Of a stretch of 7,489 nt of DNA, positions 1-5,798 are shown piece by piece. The notes under the pieces are model-generated. The model made no database searches. It was given only the letters and a program-made list of their open reading frames with translations, and was not told the origin of the DNA. Every line of letters starts with the position of its first letter. Positions within the stretch are counted from its first letter, which is position 1. The stretch comes from an uncultured Lachnospiraceae bacterium. Lineage in GTDB: Bacteria > Bacillota > Clostridia > Lachnospirales > Lachnospiraceae. The translations under genes were made by a program, and so were the position numbers. The stretch is taken from positions 1 to 7,489 of the forward strand of contig CASGVX010000104.1 of assembly GCA_949346185.1 (NCBI GenBank), read 5' to 3'.

Positions 1-52
1 CGGACAAACGGTTTTCAAGACCGCCTCGTTATGACCACTTCGATACCTCTCC
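1..52 (-). tRNA. tRNA-Ser(UGA), 5' part, cut by the window edge
   Basis: Read on the minus strand, the sequence starts with acceptor arm GGAGAGG followed by U8 and A9. A D-arm with short UCG/CGA stem pairs comes next. The anticodon stem GCGGU/ACCGU closes the seven-base loop CUUGAAA, whose anticodon UGA reads UCA-type serine codons. After the anticodon stem the sequence enters UUGUCCG, the start of the long variable arm expected of a serine tRNA. The rest of the variable arm, the T arm and the 3' acceptor strand lie beyond position 1. It has its own promoter upstream (102-130). Confidence 0.9.
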
Positions 53-101
53 CTATTCAATTCTGCAGATTCAATGACGAATCTCAAACAACTGCTTTGC
101 T

Positions 102-130
102 AGTATAACATGCTATCACATTCAAGTCAA
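102..130 (-). promoter_or_regulatory. Sigma-A type promoter of the tRNA-Ser gene
   Basis: On the minus strand a -35 box TTGACT (125-130) is followed by a 17-base spacer and a -10 box TATACT (102-107). A TG one base upstream of the -10 makes it an extended -10. Transcription should start near 95, giving a leader of about 40 bases before the tRNA. The near-consensus match and ideal spacing fit a stable-RNA promoter. The leader contains a small inverted repeat, AGATTC/GAATCT (67-84), of unknown meaning. Confidence 0.8.
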
Positions 131-213
131 GTACTTTTTTATTGTAACTTCAATATTATTAGTCACCCAATTCCTATACTTCTTCTAGGGATTAACTGTG
201 AAGGGCAGCTAAC

Positions 214-852
214 TTATAGCAGGCTCAACAATTCCATTGGCTGATGGATTATATGCGCCGGATTCAGGCTTCGCAGAAGTTCCTCCCTCCGAAATCCCCA
301 TGTGACAGACACGCAGGGGAGTCCGGCATTTTTTGCCGTGGCGATATCCACATCCGAATCCCCCACGTAGAGAGCCTCCTCCTCCGACACCCCCAGCAAG
401 CGCATCGCCTCAAACACCGAATCCGGTGCTGGCTTTCTGGCAATCCCTTCCCGCTCGCCAATTGCTACCCTGACCTTTGGAAAATACGTCTTCGCCAGCT
501 CCCTCACCGCCGCATCTGCCTTATTGGATACGATAGCCACGGAAATCTCCCGCCTCTCCAATTCCTCCAGCAATTCCGGAATCCCTGGATAGGCACAGGT
601 CTTATCTTCACAATGCTCCAGATAATAGCTGCGGAAATCTTGAAAGACCTGTTCCACCACCTCTTCAAATGTCCCCTCCGGCACCGCCCGCTCAATCAGC
701 TTATGAATCCCGTTTCCCACAAACTGCCGCACCTCCTCCAATGTTCTCTCCGGCAGGCTCTTCCTATTCAAGGCCACATTCAGGCTGTCCTTCAAATCCT
801 CCAGCGTATCCAGCAATGTGCCATCCAAATCAAATATAATTGCTCTCTTCAT
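214..852 (-). CDS. gph: HAD-superfamily phosphatase, phosphoglycolate phosphatase (Gph) type
   Basis: This 212-residue cytosolic hydrolase belongs to the haloacid dehalogenase superfamily, which removes phosphate from small phosphoesters through a phospho-aspartate intermediate and needs Mg2+. All four HAD motifs are visible. Motif I is DLDGT with nucleophile D8 and general acid/base D10. Motif II is the serine of VSNK (S109). Motif III is the lysine of RKPAPD (K140). Motif IV is GDSDVD (D165, D169). Residues of about 15-85 form the helical C1-type cap, and its VGNGIHKLIERA stretch resembles Gph proteins that clear 2-phosphoglycolate. The ATG at 852 is preceded by AAGAGGA (859-865) six bases upstream, and the length is normal for the family. 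Exact substrate cannot be read from sequence; a pyrophosphatase (PpaX) or another sugar-phosphate phosphatase is possible. No clear intrinsic terminator follows the TAA stop before the tRNA promoter. It is divergent from the flagellin gene. Confidence 0.85.
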   Translation of the reverse strand: MKRAIIFDLDGTLLDTLEDLKDSLNVALNRKSLPERTLEEVRQFVGNGIHKLIERAVPEGTFEEVVEQVFQDFRSYYLEHCEDKTCAYPGIPELLEELERREISVAIVSNKADAAVRELAKTYFPKVRVAIGEREGIARKPAPDSVFEAMRLLGVSEEEALYVGDSDVDIATAKNAGLPCVSVTWGFRREELLRSLNPAHIIHQPMELLSLL

Positions 853-893
853 ATTTCATCCTCTTTTCTGCATCCAAAATGTAAACAGAACCT

Positions 894-922
894 ATTATAT
901 GCAAATTGGCATGAAAAATCAA
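894..922 (-). promoter_or_regulatory. Sigma-A type promoter of the HAD phosphatase gene
   Basis: On the minus strand, TTGATT (917-922) is separated by 17 bases from a perfect TATAAT (894-899). The start of transcription would fall near 887, giving a leader of about 35 bases that contains the AAGAGGA ribosome binding site. Box quality and spacing make this a convincing housekeeping promoter. It also indicates that the phosphatase is not co-transcribed with anything further upstream. Confidence 0.8.
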
Positions 923-1025
923 TCTATCCACTCCTACCGCTAATATCAGTTACGTTGTAGGATGGTCTGCAAAATATAATTTCACCACGAATAGCAGGGA
1001 ATAGCCTGAAACCGAAAGTATGAAC

Positions 1026-1053
1026 TAAAACTTCACCCCCAATCATCCGATAT
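1026..1053 (+). promoter_or_regulatory. Sigma-28 (FliA/SigD) flagellar promoter of the flagellin gene
   Basis: TAAA (1026-1029) and CCGATAT (1047-1053) match the -35 and -10 elements of the flagellar sigma factor, with 17 bases between them. The usual spacing to CCGATAT is about 16, so this is within one base of consensus. It lies upstream of a flagellin gene, the classic late-flagellar target of this sigma factor. Transcription should start near 1060, leaving a 5' leader of about 100 bases. Confidence 0.82.
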
Positions 1054-1095
1054 AGTAATTGCAAATTAAAAATTACATAAATTTTCATTTCCATC

Positions 1096-1132
1096 ATAGA
1101 AAATAACGTAGAAGTATTGGTATATTTTCTAT
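1096..1132 (+). promoter_or_regulatory. Inverted repeat / hairpin in the flagellin 5' leader
   Basis: A perfect 10-base inverted repeat, ATAGAAAATA (1096-1105) and TATTTTCTAT (1123-1132), flanks a 17-base loop. It lies inside the predicted leader RNA and ends 17 bases before the ribosome binding site. The stem is AU-rich and so only moderately stable. It could stabilise the mRNA or be a protein or RNA contact site; no known riboswitch consensus or clear CsrA-type (ANGGA) site was recognised. Function is unknown. Confidence 0.5.
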
Positions 1133-1159
1133 ATGGCATGTACAGAAACGAGGTTCCTT

Positions 1160-3136
1160 ATGAATTATAATATCAGTGCCAGTTCCTTTCGCGGATTTGG
1201 CTTTCTCAACACCGTAACTAACAGCAGGGCAAAGAGCATGGAGAAACTTTCCAGCGGATATCGCGTCAATACTGCCAGCGATGATTCTGCCAGATCTGCC
1301 ATGTCCTCTGTCATGCGGGCGCAGATACGCGGATTAGACCAGGCCACCAGAAATTCAGACCATGCCATCGAACTCTTAAACTCTGCCGAGAGCGGATTGA
1401 GCGAAATCACATCCATCCTTCAGAGAATCAGGGAACTGAGCGTTCATGCCGCCAGCGATGTGAACACTCCCGAAGACAAAATGGCATCACAGGAAGAGGT
1501 AGAACAGTTATTGGCTGAGATTGACCGCATCGCAAAATCTACGGAATACAATAAAATCAAACTGCTCAACAACGAAGGGAACGGCGAAAACACCAAGCGG
1601 GGGCTGGCCGCCGTGGTGGGCATCCAAAACATCACCCCGGACGGCAAGTTGTCAGAACGTCCCATGATTTGGGATATGATGAATCCCTCTACGGGAGGGT
1701 TTGGCGACTCCACCATCCACAACGGCAATGCAGGGTCTCTGCCAAAATACTCACAGACAACGGAATATCGCAATCCTGCTTCACTGGAACAAAAAAATAT
1801 ATACAATAATTTCCAGTATGATGGCGGCGGCAACTATACCGGCGACCTCTATGATGCTGCCGGAAACAAACTGGGAAGCGTTTCAAACGGCGGCCAGGCA
1901 ACAGTAGATTCCCCTACCAATGCCTTGCTGCCGGAAAATAAGCAGACCCTCGGCACTCCCTCACCGTATACAAAGAAAAGTGATTGCGCCGGGGGCATCT
2001 GGGCAGCGCCAGGCACTACCACCCCCAACGCTCCGTACTCTGCCAGAACAACAAGCAACTCCGTCAACACATCTGCTGCTTCCAGCAATGTATATGGAAA
2101 AGATGCATCTGGCAATCTGGTAAAACTCTCCTACCGAAAACAGACAGAAACCTTGGAAAGCGGAACCAGTTACAGCGAATATAGCAACAGGGAATTTAAA
2201 CTAAAGGGCGCCCACATCGACTTCAAGGATCTGAACCAGCCGGGGGGATTCGGCTTGGCAGACTTATATGGCACGGGCTTTAATTCCTCCTGCGCCACTT
2301 GCGGCCGCCATTACAGCGTGAAATTCCAGCCAGCGGCTGATTTGCAGATTGCGCCTACCTATCCTTTGGGAAGCCGCAATCCGGGGGTACTGTCCTTTGG
2401 AAATGCAGGACGAATCATTTCCTTTGAACTGCAAAATTCCAGCGGATATTGGGAAAAGCACCAGACCTTTGAGATGAATATCGACGCTCTGCCAGCAAAT
2501 GCCACAGGGGAAGATTTCGCAAAGCATGTTGTAAAAACTATTAATGACGCCCATGATTTTGTACGTGCCAATCATCCCGGCGCTGACATGCCCTTCTTCA
2601 CCCACTATAACCAGTATGCGGCTTCCGGCTCCAAACTGTATACTTTTGACTATCGGGAAAGCCAAGGGAGCAGTTCCGGCGGCACCGATACCTTTAGCGC
2701 CATCTCTTTCGGCGAGGTTCTTGATAACGGGCCTACCAGCCCCATCTCGCTGAAAATCCAAGCAGGAGCAAATGCCTATGAGACTGTCAACATTTCCCTC
2801 CCCTTTATCAGCGTGAAGGAAATGGGAATCGCCGACGTGGACTTGCGAACCAGTTCTTCTGCCTCCGATGCCATCACCCTGATGGACAACGCTTTGGATT
2901 TTATTAACTTGGAACGCACAAAGATTGGAAGTTACCGCAATCGCTTGGAACATGTCAGTTATGTGGACGAAACTTCCTCTCTGGCCACGATGGACAGCGA
3001 GAGCAAAATCCGGGATACCGACATGTCTTCCGAGATTATCAATTTCACGAAAGCCCAGGTATTGGAAGAATACGGCGTAAACTCCGTAGCAGAGATCAAT
3101 AAGATGATTGCAAATGTGATGGAATTCATTCAATAA
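1160..3136 (+). CDS. Flagellin, large form with about 400-residue variable central domain
   Basis: This filament subunit is exported by the flagellar type III apparatus and polymerises outside the cell. I chose ATG 1160 (658 aa) over an in-frame ATG at 1133 because GAGG (1150-1153) sits six bases upstream and the protein then starts MNYNISASS, like other flagellins. Residues 1-140 are the N-terminal D0/D1 coiled-coil region, with EKLSSGYRVN at 28-37 and the TLR5-contact sequence LQRIREL at 87-93. Residues of about 145-550 are a non-conserved exposed domain with an S/T/N-rich stretch (about 250-310) and a CATC pair (C378, C381). Residues of about 555-658 form the C-terminal D1/D0 helices, including the conserved RDTDM motif. 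Many flagellins are 270-500 residues, so this one is long because of the central insert. The last 26 residues diverge from the usual AQANQ-containing end. No zinc-protease HExxH motif (flagellinolysin) is present. It has a sigma-28 promoter and its own terminator, and no other flagellar gene is nearby. Confidence 0.93.
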   Translation: MNYNISASSFRGFGFLNTVTNSRAKSMEKLSSGYRVNTASDDSARSAMSSVMRAQIRGLDQATRNSDHAIELLNSAESGLSEITSILQRIRELSVHAASDVNTPEDKMASQEEVEQLLAEIDRIAKSTEYNKIKLLNNEGNGENTKRGLAAVVGIQNITPDGKLSERPMIWDMMNPSTGGFGDSTIHNGNAGSLPKYSQTTEYRNPASLEQKNIYNNFQYDGGGNYTGDLYDAAGNKLGSVSNGGQATVDSPTNALLPENKQTLGTPSPYTKKSDCAGGIWAAPGTTTPNAPYSARTTSNSVNTSAASSNVYGKDASGNLVKLSYRKQTETLESGTSYSEYSNREFKLKGAHIDFKDLNQPGGFGLADLYGTGFNSSCATCGRHYSVKFQPAADLQIAPTYPLGSRNPGVLSFGNAGRIISFELQNSSGYWEKHQTFEMNIDALPANATGEDFAKHVVKTINDAHDFVRANHPGADMPFFTHYNQYAASGSKLYTFDYRESQGSSSGGTDTFSAISFGEVLDNGPTSPISLKIQAGANAYETVNISLPFISVKEMGIADVDLRTSSSASDAITLMDNALDFINLERTKIGSYRNRLEHVSYVDETSSLATMDSESKIRDTDMSSEIINFTKAQVLEEYGVNSVAEINKMIANVMEFIQ

Positions 3137-3184
3137 AGATAGCTTTTTCATGGGATGTAACAATAAGCATAAATGATTACAAAA

Positions 3185-3222
3185 CGGGCAACTATCCGAC
3201 TGATAGTTGCCCGCTCTTTTTT
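3185..3222 (+). terminator. Rho-independent terminator of the flagellin gene, probably bidirectional
   Basis: A perfect 12-bp stem, CGGGCAACTATC (3185-3196) with its complement (3202-3213), closes a 5-base loop and is followed on the plus strand by CTC and six T (3217-3222). It lies about 50 bases after the flagellin stop. On the minus strand the same stem is followed by TTTTG (3181-3184 in reverse), a weaker U-tract. It may therefore also terminate the convergent solute-binding protein gene, which stops at 3246. Confidence 0.92.
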
Positions 3223-3245
3223 GGCGGCAAAACTTCGCACCTTTC

Positions 3246-5570
3246 TTATTTCATTTTGATTTTCTGCACCTCATCCACCCATCCGTAGTAGGGTGTCAAA
3301 TCGCTGGGAATGCTCCCGCTCCTAATCCGGGATGAACTAAAGAGCAGCATATCCTGATATTCGCAGAGGGGAACTTCCACTCCCCATGCCAGTACCTGAT
3401 CTATACACTTCTGGTAACATTCCCGGCGTTGCTCCGAGGTAAGATATGTCTGCATTACCTGCAGCTGCCGGTCTAGCTCCGCGTCCTTCATCCCAAAGAG
3501 ATTGCTGCCATCTGCAGTGGCATATCTCCCTTCTAGTTTTTCCCCATTCCGACCCAGAAAACTTCCACTGCCTATGGAGGAGGCATATCTTCCTTGAAGA
3601 TTCACATCAGAAATCTCCCGCATTCCAATCCACATCTGCTGCGTTCCCGTCGCCAGCTTCTTCTCCAGCTTCTCGGCAGAACCAATAGAATCTATCTGCA
3701 GGTTCATGCCCAGCGCCTTGCACTCCTCAGCCACCCGCATAACCATATCGTAGAAAGGATTCTCCTCTCCATTGACAATCCACAGATGGTATGTCAGAGC
3801 TGCCCCTCTGGGAGCCTTTGACACCTTGCCGTCCTCCACGGTATATCCTGCCTGTTCTAGGGCTTCCAGTGCTTCTCTCCTCGCCGTCTCCATTCGAGTC
3901 TTTGTGTCATCTCCCGATGCATACAGGGAATCTCCCCCGGCATTCTTCTCAAATATATTTTCATAGCCCTGCTCTCCCTCCTCTTCTGGAATCACCCATG
4001 ATTCCCTTCCCATGGGGTGGGAGAGCAAGTCCACGCTCACGCCATCCCGATCCTTCAACGCCGTCTTGGCGCCACTGAAAAGCACCGCAAAAGCCCGTCG
4101 AAGGCTCTTTGACGCATCGCTGCCCTCCTGTCCCCCTACAGAGACGTTTCCTGCGTGCATTCCCAGATAGCGGTACACTCCATCGCTCACCAGCTTGGCG
4201 GCAATCGTCCCGCCCTCCAGTTCTTGATTGGAATTCACGCCTGTAATCCAGTTCAGTTCTTCTCCTCGAAATACTCCCCGCAGCACATCCACCGTCCCCT
4301 CTTTCAATTCCGTCACTTCCCCAGAGGGATTGGTGGTAGGTGCCGGTGTCTCCTCCGCATCCTGCTTCTTCCCCTGCGGAACCGATTCTGCCGCCACCTT
4401 CTGCGCCAAAGTTTTTCTCGTCTCCTCCAAAATGCCTGTCATTTCCTTCAGCTGCAGGAAGGCAATCTGGGGGCATCCCAGAAAATAAAGTTCATTCGAG
4501 GTAAAATATACTACCCCATCCTCGTACTTAACAAAGCGATATGCTCCTGCTCCCATAGGAGTAGACTTGTTCGCCAAGACGGAGGAGATATCCCCCCGGC
4601 GAAATCCGAAGCGACCAGCCTTCGGCTGAAATTTCGTCATGTCTCCATAATAGTGCAGGGCGCAGACTGGAATTTGCAGCGCCGCACTCATTCTGCGCTG
4701 ATACCCCCTCGTCTCAATGGATAATTCCCAGTCGCTCATTTTACGAATGCCGGAAATCCCCCTCACCTTTTTGCCCTTCCCCTTGGAAAAGTATATTCTA
4801 GCCTGACGAAATAGTTCCGAATATTTCTGCTTTTTTGCAATGAGTTTTTTTCCCGAGATCTTCCCTTTCGGCAACTGGGCAGCCAGAGAGGGATGCCCCT
4901 GCTTTTTTAACCATGCCTTCAATTTCTTTCCATTCTTGGCAATTTTTTTTGCCAGGCTCTGATCCGTATAAGCCTCCGCCTTGGTACTGTTTGCCTGATA
5001 ATTCAATAGCCCTATGATTGGCATATCTTTCATCGTCTCTTCTCCCGAATAAGAATTATCGCAGAGTACATAGAGTGAAAATAATACATCGTCAATGGTA
5101 AGTTTTTGCCCATCGCTGAAAGACAAATCCTCCCGCAGCTTAATCCGATAGGTGGTGCGATCTTTCTTTTGGTCATACTTTATCGATAAATCAGAAGCAC
5201 CGTAGTAGGTATATTCTTCGTTGTTGTATTTCCGCAACTCTCCATCAATGCCGTGATAGATGATCTTCCCAGCACGGTCATTGCCCACCAGCCTTATCTG
5301 TGTCAGGCCTACTGCCTGCCTGTCTGCCTCGGCCTGTGCCAGAAAAGGATTGAACACCTTAGAAAAAGTGCCTGTGCCAGCCACTAGGGGCACGTCCGCC
5401 TGACCATCACCATCGCCACCTGCATTAGCATTGCCCTTGTCCACCTTTGCCGTCGCCTTGGGCTCCGGCTTCGGCTCTTTCTTCTCCCTGTCACAGCCAG
5501 CCATGGTCAAAGCCATCGCCCCCGCCAGACATAATGCCAGATATCTTTTTATATTTTGTTTCACTCTCAT
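3246..5570 (-). CDS. ABC-transporter family 5 (SBP_bac_5) solute-binding lipoprotein
   Basis: This is the extracytoplasmic substrate receptor of an oligopeptide- or oligosaccharide-type ABC importer, anchored to the outer face of the membrane. I prefer ATG 5570 (774 aa). The in-frame ATG at 5609 would fall almost at the predicted transcription start, while 5570 has GAGAGG (5575-5580) four bases upstream and gives a normal signal peptide. Residues 1-25 have K/R, a hydrophobic core and lipobox MAGC with lipid-carrying C26, then a charged K/E/G-rich tether to about residue 60. The body shows family-5 features: an LREDLSFSDGQKLTIDDVLFSL-like region near 146-167, GAGAYRFVKYEDG near 340-352, and a VYRYLGMHA segment followed by a RRAFAVL helix near 465-497. 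At 774 residues it is longer than typical OppA/DppA (about 500-600). The extra length includes a Lys-rich segment (about 197-277) and a P/E/T-rich stretch (about 396-420). No permease or ATPase gene is next to it, so the substrate is unknown. Confidence 0.85.
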   Translation of the reverse strand: MRVKQNIKRYLALCLAGAMALTMAGCDREKKEPKPEPKATAKVDKGNANAGGDGDGQADVPLVAGTGTFSKVFNPFLAQAEADRQAVGLTQIRLVGNDRAGKIIYHGIDGELRKYNNEEYTYYGASDLSIKYDQKKDRTTYRIKLREDLSFSDGQKLTIDDVLFSLYVLCDNSYSGEETMKDMPIIGLLNYQANSTKAEAYTDQSLAKKIAKNGKKLKAWLKKQGHPSLAAQLPKGKISGKKLIAKKQKYSELFRQARIYFSKGKGKKVRGISGIRKMSDWELSIETRGYQRRMSAALQIPVCALHYYGDMTKFQPKAGRFGFRRGDISSVLANKSTPMGAGAYRFVKYEDGVVYFTSNELYFLGCPQIAFLQLKEMTGILEETRKTLAQKVAAESVPQGKKQDAEETPAPTTNPSGEVTELKEGTVDVLRGVFRGEELNWITGVNSNQELEGGTIAAKLVSDGVYRYLGMHAGNVSVGGQEGSDASKSLRRAFAVLFSGAKTALKDRDGVSVDLLSHPMGRESWVIPEEEGEQGYENIFEKNAGGDSLYASGDDTKTRMETARREALEALEQAGYTVEDGKVSKAPRGAALTYHLWIVNGEENPFYDMVMRVAEECKALGMNLQIDSIGSAEKLEKKLATGTQQMWIGMREISDVNLQGRYASSIGSGSFLGRNGEKLEGRYATADGSNLFGMKDAELDRQLQVMQTYLTSEQRRECYQKCIDQVLAWGVEVPLCEYQDMLLFSSSRIRSGSIPSDLTPYYGWVDEVQKIKMK

Positions 5571-5611
5571 ATAACCTCTCATTTCCCTTCTCATATAAGT
5601 ATGCCACATTT

Positions 5612-5627
5612 ATGTAACATCTTACAT
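5612..5627. promoter_or_regulatory. Candidate operator: inverted repeat over the solute-binding protein promoter
   Basis: A perfect inverted repeat, ATGTAA-CATC-TTACAT, covers the proposed -10 box (5619-5624) and start point of the downstream minus-strand gene. Six-base arms and a four-base spacer fit a dimeric helix-turn-helix repressor such as a GntR- or TetR-type protein. The regulator is not identifiable here, and a chance repeat of this size cannot be excluded. Confidence 0.4.
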
Positions 5628-5647
5628 GATATTCTTCTTTTTTTCAA
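5619..5647 (-). promoter_or_regulatory. Probable sigma-A promoter of the solute-binding protein gene
   Basis: On the minus strand a good -35 box TTGAAA (5642-5647) lies 17 bases from a weaker -10 box TAAGAT (5619-5624, 4 of 6 matches). Transcription would start near 5612, about 40 bases before ATG 5570. The position between the upstream terminator (5701-5730) and the gene supports it. The poor -10 box fits a regulated promoter, and an inverted repeat overlaps it. Confidence 0.5.
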
Positions 5648-5700
5648 CTGCATATCCTTCCACATCCACTGCGGGAAGCAACTTCCTTTCATCAGAAACC

Positions 5701-5730
5701 AAAGGCTGCCGCAATCTTGCGGCAGCCTTT
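5701..5730 (-). terminator. Rho-independent terminator after the GH5 glucanase gene
   Basis: A near-perfect GC-rich hairpin (arms 5701-5714 and 5717-5730, core GGCTGCCGC/GCGGCAGCC) lies about 70 bases past the glucanase stop. On the minus strand the stem ends in CCTTT and continues GGTTTCTG, a short, imperfect T-tract. It is flanked by A on one side and T on the other and may work in both directions. It separates the glucanase transcript from the solute-binding protein gene. Confidence 0.75.
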
Positions 5731-5798
5731 TATATCACATATTCGTTTCTTTTGAAAGCATGGGGCATCATTCACATTACAACTTGCTTCAAATGGCT

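Noticed and set aside
244..960. Plus-strand open frame of 238 codons opposite the HAD phosphatase
   Set aside because: It is antisense to a gene with all catalytic motifs, a promoter and an RBS. Its translation is rich in H, P, L, R and Q, typical of a shadow frame, and has no recognisable domain.
923..1025. Possible riboswitch (for example c-di-GMP) upstream of the flagellin gene
   Set aside because: No conserved core could be matched, and this stretch lies upstream of the sigma-28 promoter, so it would not be in that transcript.
1055..1076. GTAATT/AATTAC inverted repeat near the flagellin start point
   Set aside because: Only six AT-rich base pairs with a ten-base loop, likely chance in an AT-rich stretch.
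1133..1159. Upstream in-frame ATG as the flagellin start
   Set aside because: It lies inside the 5' leader overlapping the end of the hairpin, lacks an RBS, and would add nine residues not seen on flagellins; ATG 1160 has GAGG at proper spacing.
1160..3136. Flagellinolysin (flagellin with built-in zinc protease)
   Set aside because: The central domain was scanned for HExxH and none is present; the CATCGRH stretch is not a metalloprotease motif.
2264..3163. Minus-strand open frame of 299 codons opposite the flagellin C-terminal half
   Set aside because: The opposite strand encodes the conserved flagellin C-terminal region. The shadow frame has no domain and runs through the flagellin stop, so it is most likely a codon-use artefact.
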